A stretch of DNA of 64,000 bases from Bacteroides faecichinchillae JCM 17102 (GTDB lineage Bacteria; Bacteroidota; Bacteroidia; Bacteroidales; Bacteroidaceae): assembly GCF_000614145.1 (NCBI RefSeq), contig NZ_BAKK01000007.1, forward strand, positions 62,001 to 126,000, read 5' to 3'. Position numbers and translations under genes: made by a program. Position 1 is the stretch's first letter. Each line of letters opens with the position of its first letter. Positions 49,829 through 58,888 of the stretch are shown here, piece after piece. The notes under the pieces were generated by a model. It searched no databases and had not been told where the DNA came from. It saw only the letters and a program-made list of their open reading frames with translations.

Positions 49829-52477
49829 TTATTTATTGATCGTTTGTTGAACATGATAAACTTTTCCATTTTTATCCACTCCTTCAATGATGATAGTCTG
49901 AGGAGCCTTGCTATCTGCTGTATAGTATTCTATCGTGGCTTTCCCTTCGTTATCGAATTGTAAAGATGGATTCCAGTAAATAGTAGTTCGTAGATCTGAT
50001 TTCGCGAGGTCCGTTTTTTCAGGAAAAGCGTAAGTCGGATGGTAGAATTCTACAGTATCACAATATCCTAATGGGGTATAGGTTGCAATGCCTGGTACTG
50101 GTTTCCTTGGAATGTTTTTCGGGTCTTTTAAAGTGATGACGATAGCACCTGCTGCAGCACGAGGACCCAAAATCATTGTATCTGTTTCACGAAGAAGGCT
50201 TATGCTTGATATATTATCTGCAAAAATATCTTTTAATATATAATCATCATTGTCATAAATGATATCATTAATAACGATTGCCGGTTGATCGGCATTATTT
50301 CGGATATGTAATTCACTTCCATTTGAAACGGTAACTCCCGGAAGATTGATGGCAATATCGTAAGCTGTTCGTCCTGCATATTGTTTTAGTCTGTCTCCTT
50401 CAAGAGTATAGGTATTGATACCGCCTGTATAAATACTTTTGGAACTGGCTTTTTCGCGCTTGGCAGTTACAAGAACTTCTTTGAGGTTATAAACGCGCAT
50501 ACCTCCCTCCATGTAATATTGGTCACGAGTGTTGAGCAGATAATCCTGCATTAAAGTAGGCATTCCGTTGTAGAACGGACTCTTATGATATATCTTTGGA
50601 TATTGGAGTGTATCCATTTCGATTTCAACTCCGGGAAATCCTTTTTGGGTACGTGCTTGGACAACAAACGTAGTACTATCTTTGAATGAAGTGTTGATAA
50701 CAAATTCTCCCTTTTCGTCAGTAATGGTCGTTTCAAATATGTTTTCTTTGGGTGCTAAAGCGTAAATAGGTCCCTTTTTTACATTATTGCCAAAGAAACC
50801 CCTGATTCGGCCACTAATTGTTTGTCCCTGTTCTATATAATTCTTGAAATTTAATGAAGGAGGGATAACGAGATTTTTGAGAATATGTCTTCTCCATCCA
50901 TGTGTCATCATCAAGAAGTCCAATGCACGAAGTGTTTTAAAATCTTGGTTAAGGAAATAATATCCAGGATTTTCTATGTATCCTTTCAAGTCAGAAGTTA
51001 GCAGGAGATTTGATGAAATATTATCGGCAAGAGAATCGGGTTGAACTTTTTGTCGGTCTGTAATGCTAATAGAAAAACTACCAGCAATAGGATTGTTATT
51101 ATAGTCTTTTCCTGAAATTTGTAGAGATACTTTTTCTTTTTTGCCATAAGAAGGTTTGTCAGTAACAATCTGCCATTGACCGGATTTTCTGTCGGGGACG
51201 AATATTAACCGTTCACTAAGAGTATTTCCTCTTCCGTCGATTAATAAAAAATGAGTAATTCCTTCCTGAAACAAACTATCATTCATTCTTCCGAAAGTAC
51301 TGGGTGGATTGATCGGTTGTAAGATCGTAAGTTTCTCCCGGGTATGGGCAACTAAAAATAGTTTTTGAGGCCATTCAGTGGTTTCTGTTTTTTGAATTTC
51401 AAAACGTATGTCATCGCGACGATGTGTCATAGAAAGAGCAATACCTTTTTCTTCTACAGTGGGGAGATTAAAACGTTTCGTGATTCCGTCACTGCTCTTG
51501 ATCATGGCATAATAAGCGTCCGGAACAATCGTACTCAATGTGAAAACTCCCATTCCATCATGTTCTGAACGAAAAGAACTTAAGGTGTCTCCTTTGGAAT
51601 TAAAGAGAGTACCCTCCACTTCTTTGGAGAAACCATCTGATCCTTGTGCTTTAAAAGCTACATTTTGATGAGAAATGGCAAGCAAAGCACCACCCTCCGG
51701 GAAGAATGTAACATCGAAATCCTTCCCAAAAACAGGTAGATAGAAAACTTTCTTATAAATGTATTCCGGATCATCAAACACTACTTCAATACTACGGTTA
51801 GCAGTTGGTTTCAAGTCGGGAAGAGAAATAGATATCAGACCTTTTGAGTCTGTTTGTCTTTTCCCTTTATCTTTTACTTTTCCGTTTTCAATGTAACGAT
51901 AACGAATATTGGTGTTAATGAAAGGTTCTTGCGTATTACTGCTGAATTTTATTTTTGCAGTATAATGCGTTTCATCCTCCTTTTGGTATTCTATGGTTGA
52001 AATAATCGTATTGTCGATGGAATTTCCGATTTTCAGATTACATGAATAGATGAAGTCAGGATCCTCATTCAACATCCAACTGCTATATCCTCTCAGATAA
52101 TAATCTCCGGCTGGGAGAGTAGCGGGTAACGTAAAAGCATTATGAAATCCCAAGGAGTCACGTCGAACCTTCCTGCGTTCCAGAACTGAGTCAGAACGAT
52201 TGATTAGTTCAGTAATGATGAAGTTGCTTTGAGAGTTATCTTGATGAGTAGTGGCATTTACAAGATATCCTTTAAACCATATCTTTTCACCTGCTCCATA
52301 ATAAGGTTTGTCCAAATGCAGATATAACTTTTCATTGGGTATTTTTTCCCGGATATTGAAGTTAGCGATAATCGTATCTTGCATTTCTTGTGCTGATAAC
52401 GATGAGAAGCATAGCAACATTCCAAGAGCTATCTTTATACTGCTTCTTTTGGGCAAAGAGATGATTTTGCTTGTCAT
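49829..52477 (-). CDS. MG2-like / TonB plug-domain outer-surface protein
   Basis: 882 residues with a signal peptide (LGMLLCFSSLSAQ). It opens with an alpha-2-macroglobulin MG2-like domain (EKLYLHLDKPYYGAGEKIWF), several beta-sandwich repeats, a carboxypeptidase-regulatory-like domain (ISGRIRGFFGNNVKK ... TTITDEKGEFVINTS) and then a TonB plug-like domain at about 700-810 (AGRTAYDIAINLPGVTVSNG). No TonB beta-barrel follows. This layout is found in Bacteroidota surface proteins of unknown role. It ends an operon with an ABC transporter and a DUF4836 lipoprotein. Confidence 0.82.
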   Translation of the reverse strand: MTSKIISLPKRSSIKIALGMLLCFSSLSAQEMQDTIIANFNIREKIPNEKLYLHLDKPYYGAGEKIWFKGYLVNATTHQDNSQSNFIITELINRSDSVLERRKVRRDSLGFHNAFTLPATLPAGDYYLRGYSSWMLNEDPDFIYSCNLKIGNSIDNTIISTIEYQKEDETHYTAKIKFSSNTQEPFINTNIRYRYIENGKVKDKGKRQTDSKGLISISLPDLKPTANRSIEVVFDDPEYIYKKVFYLPVFGKDFDVTFFPEGGALLAISHQNVAFKAQGSDGFSKEVEGTLFNSKGDTLSSFRSEHDGMGVFTLSTIVPDAYYAMIKSSDGITKRFNLPTVEEKGIALSMTHRRDDIRFEIQKTETTEWPQKLFLVAHTREKLTILQPINPPSTFGRMNDSLFQEGITHFLLIDGRGNTLSERLIFVPDRKSGQWQIVTDKPSYGKKEKVSLQISGKDYNNNPIAGSFSISITDRQKVQPDSLADNISSNLLLTSDLKGYIENPGYYFLNQDFKTLRALDFLMMTHGWRRHILKNLVIPPSLNFKNYIEQGQTISGRIRGFFGNNVKKGPIYALAPKENIFETTITDEKGEFVINTSFKDSTTFVVQARTQKGFPGVEIEMDTLQYPKIYHKSPFYNGMPTLMQDYLLNTRDQYYMEGGMRVYNLKEVLVTAKREKASSKSIYTGGINTYTLEGDRLKQYAGRTAYDIAINLPGVTVSNGSELHIRNNADQPAIVINDIIYDNDDYILKDIFADNISSISLLRETDTMILGPRAAAGAIVITLKDPKNIPRKPVPGIATYTPLGYCDTVEFYHPTYAFPEKTDLAKSDLRTTIYWNPSLQFDNEGKATIEYYTADSKAPQTIIIEGVDKNGKVYHVQQTINK

Positions 52478-52491
52478 AGTGTATTTGTATT

Positions 52492-53697
52492 TTAATTTTT
52501 ATGCATCCAGATTGAGATAACTTTTCGTCTGACTGCTAATATATTAATCATGGAGACGATAAGAAATAAGAAAATTCCCATGCTGATTGCTACCCATAAT
52601 GAACCTGTTTCCAATTGAGGAAAGAGCAAACGGATACTGTTTATATAATAGGTACGTATCCAGGATACAATGCCAATAGATAATAAGAGTACAATGACGT
52701 TTAGCCCTACTGTCAATATCTGGTATGGTAAAGCAACCCTGACAGGACTGTATCCGATTAACAACAAACTTTCCAGTTTGGTGGTGTTCTTTTGAAGTAA
52801 TAGGAAGATGCTTAACATTAGAATATAGAATGACAGAACACTGATAAATAATCCTACTCCTAGTACAATACCAACGACCAAGCGAAGGAAATAAGTTGTT
52901 TTTCCTGCATCCAGTTTTCCGTCTTCTGTCTCATAGCCTTTTTGTTGGAAATAGTTGGCGATGGCCGAGTCGGCAGGATTATTTACTTCGATAATCAAAC
53001 GTGCCGGTTGTGCTTCTATGTTCGGTGCAAATTTTTTATTTGCCCAATCCATAAATGATTGAGGAACTAAAATGGTATTTAAGCGGTTTGAGAAACCGAC
53101 AATATTTCCTTTGAATTGTTCTACTTGCCCGTTGCCACGTAAAATGATGTTCATTTGGATGAGGCTTATTAATCCTTCCGAAATTTTGGGTAAGCTACGA
53201 CTTTGGGCAAATCCGAAATTATATAGATTCAGATAATTGCGGGGAATAATAATCGGTATTTCTTGTACTTCTTTGTCGAAGTGCCATTTGTCGAGATTGA
53301 TGTCTACAAATTCATCGGGTACTGATTCAAAGAACATCTCAGTTGAGAGGTTGATACCTGTTTCTTGCATTCCTAAACCTGCCGAGACTTTGAATTGTGA
53401 AGGAGTGAAAGCACCTATCGTTTTAGTGAACGGTTGTTTTTTCAGATCGGCAATTTCTTCAGGAGAGAAAGCATTATTTTTATTGATAAAAGTGCCAAGC
53501 GTACTCACTTTCTTTGTAGCAATAATGAAATCTTTTTTCATAAAACTATCTCCTTTTGTGAATACTGGAATGACATCTTTGTAGAATTGCACGCTGAGCA
53601 ATACGATCATCATACCGAACAGATTGGCTAAAAAGAAACCGGCTAATTGACCGATATTTATATGTTGGCGGAGAAGTTTCCAGACAAGAGTGTTCAT
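52492..53697 (-). CDS. FtsX/MacB-like ABC transporter permease
   Basis: 401 residues with one N-terminal TM helix (LAGFFLANLFGMMIVLLSVQ), a periplasmic domain of about 210 residues and three C-terminal TM helices, the FtsX/MacB topology. It ends 14 bases before the MG2/plug gene and follows the matching ATPase gene. It probably acts as a mechanotransmission or lipoprotein-handling ABC system rather than a simple importer. Confidence 0.85.
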   Translation of the reverse strand: MNTLVWKLLRQHINIGQLAGFFLANLFGMMIVLLSVQFYKDVIPVFTKGDSFMKKDFIIATKKVSTLGTFINKNNAFSPEEIADLKKQPFTKTIGAFTPSQFKVSAGLGMQETGINLSTEMFFESVPDEFVDINLDKWHFDKEVQEIPIIIPRNYLNLYNFGFAQSRSLPKISEGLISLIQMNIILRGNGQVEQFKGNIVGFSNRLNTILVPQSFMDWANKKFAPNIEAQPARLIIEVNNPADSAIANYFQQKGYETEDGKLDAGKTTYFLRLVVGIVLGVGLFISVLSFYILMLSIFLLLQKNTTKLESLLLIGYSPVRVALPYQILTVGLNVIVLLLSIGIVSWIRTYYINSIRLLFPQLETGSLWVAISMGIFLFLIVSMINILAVRRKVISIWMHKN

Positions 53698-53763
53698 TTA
53701 CAATCTTCTTATTTATGGTTTACATATAAAGGGTTCATCAAGCATTTTACTTTGGAAAGTGTG

Positions 53764-54438
53764 TTATAGTTGCAACACCCGATTGTAAGGCAATTCAATA
53801 TGCTTTCCAATAGAGGTTACAATCACTCCGGCACTTTGCATTTCAGCTTCAGCAATGATGAGTTCGCCCATTATTCGGCTATTCTCATCATCGAGATGAC
53901 TGATAGGTTCATCCAGAAAAATAAAGTCGAAAGGTTGGCAGAGTGCACGTATAAAGGCAACTCGTTGTTGTTGCCCAAAAGAAAGTTTCCCTGCTTTCAC
54001 GTACAATTTATCGGTAATGCCCAATTTTTCAAACAGCGATAAAATTTCTTTTTTCTTTTTATATCCCGTCAGGTTATTTTTTAATTGTACATTTTCAAGA
54101 GCAGTAAGCTCAGTAAAGATGCGTAAATCTTGAAAAAGCATACTCAATGAATGTTTTCTCAGGTGAACCCATTGATTCACAGAGTATGCTTTGATATTGG
54201 TATCATCGAAATTGATAATCCCTTGATAGTCGTTGCGATTGCCATAAATGTAGCTACACAACGATGATTTTCCGGTACCGGAAGCGGCCTCTATCAAGTA
54301 CATCTCACCTTTCTGAAAGGTGAGATTCTGATGCCATACATCTGAGGTTACCGAATTACGGTCAGCAAACACTTGGGGCAGTGTTTGCTGGAGGTGAATA
54401 CTATTCATACCGTTCATTTGCAGATTACATGCCGGCAA
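53764..54438 (-). CDS. ABC transporter ATP-binding protein (MacB/LolD-like)
   Basis: Walker A EAASGTGKSSLCS, Q-loop MLFQDLRIF, signature LSFGQQQRVAF and Walker B FIFLDEPISHLDDEN. The 224-residue reading overlaps the upstream DUF4836 stop by 14 bases; a start at the later MNSIHLQQ (54408) is equally possible. It pairs with the permease encoded downstream. Confidence 0.9.
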   Translation of the reverse strand: MPACNLQMNGMNSIHLQQTLPQVFADRNSVTSDVWHQNLTFQKGEMYLIEAASGTGKSSLCSYIYGNRNDYQGIINFDDTNIKAYSVNQWVHLRKHSLSMLFQDLRIFTELTALENVQLKNNLTGYKKKKEILSLFEKLGITDKLYVKAGKLSFGQQQRVAFIRALCQPFDFIFLDEPISHLDDENSRIMGELIIAEAEMQSAGVIVTSIGKHIELPYNRVLQL

Positions 54439-55972
54439 ATTGTTTGGCAGAATCTACTATTTGTTTAAGTGCATTAACATTTTTATCTTTCAGGCAAAGA
54501 GCAACTTCGTTGACTTCACTTTCTGAACTAGAAGACAAATAGGAAATCTGAGAAGCTAAATCAAAATATGTTTTAGCCTCTTTGCCTCCAAAGCCTGTTA
54601 CCATTTTTACAATAGGCAAGTCCAGAATAGCTTCTACATTAACAGCTATAAACATATTCTTATCTTTCATGCCGGAAGCGTACGGAGTATCTTTGATAGA
54701 CTTATCTTCTGTCTTACCAATATTCTTATAGAGCAGTTCGTCATTAGTGGCGTACATAAATTTATCTTTTACTCCGAAGAATACATTCATATTTTTCGTT
54801 TTGTAAACATACTCATTTTTGCCTAATTCAATAATATCTTCTCCTTTTTTTAATCCTAGGTTTTGTTTGTTTTTATAGAGAGCTTCAAGTACAGAGCCAT
54901 TTTTCATTTCTGCATAAGCTGCAAAAGTAGGCATGCTGGTCATAGTTACATTGATCAGCCCACCAGAGATATCGCCATTGAAGGAGCTGAATAAATCCTT
55001 TATTTCAGCAGCCTTTGCGATAGATACTTGGTCGCGAAATTCTGCATTCTCGTTGATTATATTATATATTGCTTCTCCATTGACTCCTGCATTGAAGAAC
55101 ATTAATGTAGATGCCGGGAAGTATTTCGTAAATGTATTATTTGATTTTTTAAAAGCTTCTTGTTGCTTCTTAATCAGAGCTTTTGCTTCATCATTTTCTG
55201 TATAATTTTCAGTCTTGAGCACAATACGTCCTTTTTCAAAATTCAGTCCACCTAACAACGTGATGTCTTCTAATTTAATATTAGGAGGAAGTGCTAAACT
55301 GACTGGTTCTCTGTATTTTTTTGGAGTAGCCATCATAGAAACGAAGAAATTGATATCGTTCTTTGCCTTTATTACTCTCTGGAAAGCAGCGGATTTAACA
55401 ATGCTGCTATCGGGCGTTTGTTTCATCAAGTTTCCGATTGCTTTCTTAGCTTCTTCTGTCTGTGTGTGTCCATTTACTGCAACGATCATGATTGCAGAAT
55501 TGTTGAAAGCAATTAAGCTACCATTCATGGTAGTAAACCTATAATCTTCAGTTTCTGTAATGGGTTGAATAAGTTGTTCCTTAAGCATTATGTCTAAAGA
55601 AGAATTCAGGTCGTCTTCGTTATTTATTTTGGCTACCACTGTAGGATAAGGAAAAGTAGGAGAAGTAAATATATAGAATGGCGATCCCACATCAATTCCC
55701 GATTCACTGGGAGACTTTATCACTTTTTCCAGTTGCTGGAAGGTCGCTGCATTCATTCCGCTTTTCAATGCGTCCAGTACTTTTTGTTTAGCTGCTTCAT
55801 TTTCTTTATCATTTAATCCGGCTTTGTCAATTAACGATTTCAAATCGATAGCTGCTACAGCCGAAGCATCAGAAGGTATTACGTTTGTATATTCCGATTG
55901 TTTGGAACATGCTGCGAGAAAAACAATCAGTACTGCCAGTGCTGAGAGTTGTGAAATCATTTTCTTTACCAT
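54425..55972 (-). CDS. DUF4836 lipoprotein
   Basis: 515 residues with lipobox LAAC (ALAVLIVFLAAC). The mature start SDASAVAAIDLKSLIDKAGL and the long alternating alpha/beta body fit DUF4836, a Bacteroidota family of unknown function. It is first in a four-gene operon with an ABC ATPase, an FtsX-like permease and an MG2/plug protein, so a role in the same envelope process is likely. Confidence 0.85.
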   Translation of the reverse strand: MVKKMISQLSALAVLIVFLAACSKQSEYTNVIPSDASAVAAIDLKSLIDKAGLNDKENEAAKQKVLDALKSGMNAATFQQLEKVIKSPSESGIDVGSPFYIFTSPTFPYPTVVAKINNEDDLNSSLDIMLKEQLIQPITETEDYRFTTMNGSLIAFNNSAIMIVAVNGHTQTEEAKKAIGNLMKQTPDSSIVKSAAFQRVIKAKNDINFFVSMMATPKKYREPVSLALPPNIKLEDITLLGGLNFEKGRIVLKTENYTENDEAKALIKKQQEAFKKSNNTFTKYFPASTLMFFNAGVNGEAIYNIINENAEFRDQVSIAKAAEIKDLFSSFNGDISGGLINVTMTSMPTFAAYAEMKNGSVLEALYKNKQNLGLKKGEDIIELGKNEYVYKTKNMNVFFGVKDKFMYATNDELLYKNIGKTEDKSIKDTPYASGMKDKNMFIAVNVEAILDLPIVKMVTGFGGKEAKTYFDLASQISYLSSSSESEVNEVALCLKDKNVNALKQIVDSAKQFAGM

Positions 55973-55997
55973 ACTATATTTTTTTAATGTTAAGCAA

Positions 55998-56696
55998 TTA
56001 TTGATTCATCAGATTCAGTGTGTGGCAAGCTACCAATGCGGCTGTTTCTGTTCGAAGTCGAGATTTCCCGAGGCTGATTGGGATAAAGCCATGTTCAATA
56101 GCTTTCCTGACTTCCTCTTCACTAAAGTCTCCCTCCGGACCAATCAGAACAAGAGCGTCCTCTCCGGAATTCAATTTATTTTTTAAAAACGGTTTTTCCC
56201 CTTCATAACAATGAGCAATAAACTTCTGTCCTTGAAACTCCTGAGTAATAAACTTATCAAAGTCAATCATTTCGTTGAGTTTGGGCAGACGAGCTTTTAG
56301 AGATTGCTTGATGGCGGAAACCAGAATCTTTTCAATGCGCTCTGTCTTAATTACTTTCCGTTCCGAAAACCGGCAATTAAGAAAAGTCAGTTCATCAAAT
56401 CCTATTTCTGTCGCTTTTTCTACAAACCATTCGTTACGATCCATATTTTTGGTGGGTGCCATAGCAATATGTAAATGGCAGGGCCAAAGTGGTGCCTGAA
56501 AAATAGTTTCTTTTATGGCAACGAGACAACGTTTGTTTGTTGCCGCCGTAATCTCTGCTTTATAAAAAAATCCTTTTCCGTCTGTCAGAGTTATCTCATT
56601 CCCGGTATTCAGGCGCAAAACGCGTGTACAGTGTTGAGCTTCCTCCTCTGGAAGTTCATTACTGGTCTGTATATTGGGAGTATAAAATACGTGCAT
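55998..56696 (-). CDS. rsmE: 16S rRNA m3U1498 methyltransferase RsmE
   Basis: 232 residues: PUA-like N-terminal domain (SNELPEEEAQHCTRVLRLNT) and C-terminal SPOUT fold with the SAM knot IGPEGDFSEEEV and LGKSRLRTETAALVACH. It methylates U1498 of 16S rRNA. It is followed closely upstream by the bifunctional nuclease gene, six bases apart, in one operon. Confidence 0.95.
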   Translation of the reverse strand: MHVFYTPNIQTSNELPEEEAQHCTRVLRLNTGNEITLTDGKGFFYKAEITAATNKRCLVAIKETIFQAPLWPCHLHIAMAPTKNMDRNEWFVEKATEIGFDELTFLNCRFSERKVIKTERIEKILVSAIKQSLKARLPKLNEMIDFDKFITQEFQGQKFIAHCYEGEKPFLKNKLNSGEDALVLIGPEGDFSEEEVRKAIEHGFIPISLGKSRLRTETAALVACHTLNLMNQ

Positions 56697-56702
56697 AATA
56701 AT

Positions 56703-57296
56703 TTATTGATTTTGATTTCTTACATTGATTTGATCCCGTATTTTAGCCGCCAGTTCATAATTTTCGGCCTTGATCGCTTTTTCTAATTCTTCTTCAAGTG
56801 ATATGGAAGTGGCATTGGAAGGTACTGGGTTTTCCTGCTCCTCTTTGTTATTGCCGGAATCTTCATTACGGGGCCTTTCTTCATCTGACATATGGAGACA
56901 TTCCCGTTCAAGGATCGAATCATATATAAGAATAGGACAGTCTGCACGCACAGCTAAAGCAATAGCATCTGAAGTACGTGCATCAATACGTGTAATTTCG
57001 TCGTCTTTTTTAAGGTAAATATAAGAAAAAAAGATACCTTCTTTTGCTTTGTAGATTAATACTCGGAGGAGACTTGCACCCATTACAGTAAGACTCGTCA
57101 TAAACAAGTCATGAGTTAGAGGGCGAGGGGTTTTGATTCCTTTTAGGTACAAAGCTGTTGCTTGAGCTTCTGCGGGACCGATGATAATGGGCAACTGCCG
57201 TTCACCGTTAACTTCACCCAGCAACATGGCAAAAGCACCGACTTGTGCCTGGCTATTTGTGATATTTCTAACTTGTAATTCTATCTTTTTATCCAT
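56703..57296 (-). CDS. bifunctional nuclease-domain protein (DUF151) with UVR motif
   Basis: 197 residues. The BFN domain (residues about 5-135; ITNSQAQVGAFAMLLGE, RPLTHDLFMTSLTVMGASLL, RTSDAIALAVRADCPIL) is followed by a polar linker and a UvrB/UvrC motif (LEEELEKAIKAENYELAAKI). BFN proteins have reported nuclease or regulatory activity in other bacteria; the role here is unknown. Confidence 0.92.
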   Translation of the reverse strand: MDKKIELQVRNITNSQAQVGAFAMLLGEVNGERQLPIIIGPAEAQATALYLKGIKTPRPLTHDLFMTSLTVMGASLLRVLIYKAKEGIFFSYIYLKKDDEITRIDARTSDAIALAVRADCPILIYDSILERECLHMSDEERPRNEDSGNNKEEQENPVPSNATSISLEEELEKAIKAENYELAAKIRDQINVRNQNQ

Positions 57297-57307
57297 TGTT
57301 CTTTAAC

Positions 57308-58558
57308 TTAATTTTCTAGCTTTCCTCGTTGGTGCTTGTATTTAAATACTAGTGCAAATAAAATGCCTATAACTAAGGCATAAGCTGCAAAAATAAGCCA
57401 TATATCAACCCATTCGCGGCTAACTAACTGGCCATTAGCATATACAGAGAAAGCGTCTACAACAGCACCACTGGCATATCCTCCTATAATCGCGCCTAAT
57501 CCGTTGGTCATCATGAAAAATAATCCTTGTGCACTGGCACGGATGGAAGAATTTGTCTCTTGTTCAACAAATAACGAACCTGAAATGTTGAAAAAATCAA
57601 AAGCCATGCCATAAACAATCATAGAAAGAATCAGCATCCATAAGCCACTTCCCGGATCTCCGAAACCGAACAATCCAAAACGGAATACCCACGCAAACAT
57701 GCTGATAAGCATTACCTGCTTGATTCCGAAATGTTTCAGAAAGAAGGGTATGGCAAGAATGAATAATGTCTCAGACATCTGTGATATAGACAACAGGATT
57801 ACCGAATGTTTCACACCAAATGAATCTGCGAATTCCGGAATATTGGCAAAGCTGCCGAGGAAGAGGTCTCCATAAGTATTTGTAATCTGTAGTGCCGCTC
57901 CCAAAAGCATGGAGAATAAGAAGAAAATAGCCATTTTCTTTCTTTTGAATAATACCAGTGCATCCAGCCCAAAAGAGGAAAGAAGTGATTTTCTTTCAGT
58001 CTTGGCAGGAGGGCAGGCTGGGAGAGTGAAAGAATACAGTCCCAACAATAAAGCAGATGCACCACCTACATAAAGTTGGGCACTTGAATTTTTAAAACCA
58101 GTAAGGTCTACCGCCCACATGGCGCAGATAAAACCGATAGTTCCCCATACGCGGATTGGAGGAAAATCTTTGATCAGATCGCATTTATATTGTTCCAATG
58201 CATTGTACGAGACGGTATTCGCAAGTGATAAAGTAGGCATATATACCAGCAGATTGAGTAGCATAGCCCAATACATTTGGTCGTATCCGGTAGCTGTAGA
58301 AGCGTAGAAAAGACATGCGGCACCTGCTATGTGGCAAAATCCGTATAAGCGTTCGGCATTGAACCATTTATCGGCAATAATGCCGATAATGCCGGGCATG
58401 ATCAGGGAAGCAATTCCCATAGTGGCGAAAATGGCTCCAATTTGTCCTCCTTCAAAATGAAGTTCTCTACCCATATACCCGCCTAATGAAATTAACCATG
58501 AACCCCATACAAAGAATTGCAAGAAATTCATAATGATCAAACGAACTTTTACACTCAT
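57308..58558 (-). CDS. MFS transporter, nucleoside:H+ symporter type
   Basis: 12 TM helices. From ATG 58558 (MSVKVRLIIMNFLQFFVWGS) the sequence has the NupG-like conserved WGSWLISLGGYMG, FNAERLYG and PPIRVWGTIGFICAMW. This MFS branch transports nucleosides, or in Bacteroidota also sugars or other metabolites. The extended start at 58603 adds non-conserved residues. It has its own -7 box. Confidence 0.88.
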   Translation of the reverse strand: MSVKVRLIIMNFLQFFVWGSWLISLGGYMGRELHFEGGQIGAIFATMGIASLIMPGIIGIIADKWFNAERLYGFCHIAGAACLFYASTATGYDQMYWAMLLNLLVYMPTLSLANTVSYNALEQYKCDLIKDFPPIRVWGTIGFICAMWAVDLTGFKNSSAQLYVGGASALLLGLYSFTLPACPPAKTERKSLLSSFGLDALVLFKRKKMAIFFLFSMLLGAALQITNTYGDLFLGSFANIPEFADSFGVKHSVILLSISQMSETLFILAIPFFLKHFGIKQVMLISMFAWVFRFGLFGFGDPGSGLWMLILSMIVYGMAFDFFNISGSLFVEQETNSSIRASAQGLFFMMTNGLGAIIGGYASGAVVDAFSVYANGQLVSREWVDIWLIFAAYALVIGILFALVFKYKHQRGKLEN

Positions 58559-58610
58559 AACTTTTTTAATTTGTGTTTCTCTTTTATTGAATAATAGATG
58601 CAAATATAAT

Positions 58611-58618
58611 ATTTTCGT
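58611..58618 (-). promoter_or_regulatory. -7 box for the MFS gene
   Basis: The minus strand reads TATATTTG, matching TAnnTTTG, 53 bases upstream of the ATG at 58558. Confidence 0.5.
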
Positions 58619-58694
58619 TGATTGAATGGTTAAGTAAATCGATAAAAAGGTAATATAATGGGATAAAAAGGGGTAAAATCGTAAAGAAAGGTAT

Positions 58695-58764
58695 ATAAAA
58701 AAGAAGGCTATCTATCCCAGACAGCCAATCTTTGTTAACCTTAAATCTAATACCATGAAAAACA
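58695..58764 (-). ncRNA. candidate small RNA with its own promoter and terminator
   Basis: On the minus strand a TATATTTG box (58770-58777) is followed by about 40 bases including GGTATTAGATTTAAGGTTAA, then a hairpin with arms at 58719-58726 and 58706-58713 (GGCTGTCT with AGATAGCC, one G-U pair) and a TTCTTTTTT run. This is the layout of a free-standing sRNA of about 65-75 nt in the gap between the methyltransferase and MFS genes. The ends are estimates. It could instead be a leader upstream of the MFS gene. Confidence 0.45.
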
Positions 58765-58888
58765 CAGTGCAAATATACTGCGTTTTATGTTATAGAACAT
58801 AATGTTTTGATGAAAATCTTCTATTTATTAACTCTAATTAACTTTGTTGGTGCTTTAATTCTGTTATGTAATCCAAAAGTATCAAGGA

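Noticed and set aside
58754-58801. 15-codon leader-peptide-like ORF (MKNTVQIYCVLCYRT)
   Set aside because: It lies antisense to the candidate sRNA and its promoter box; the plus strand has no gene downstream for it to lead.
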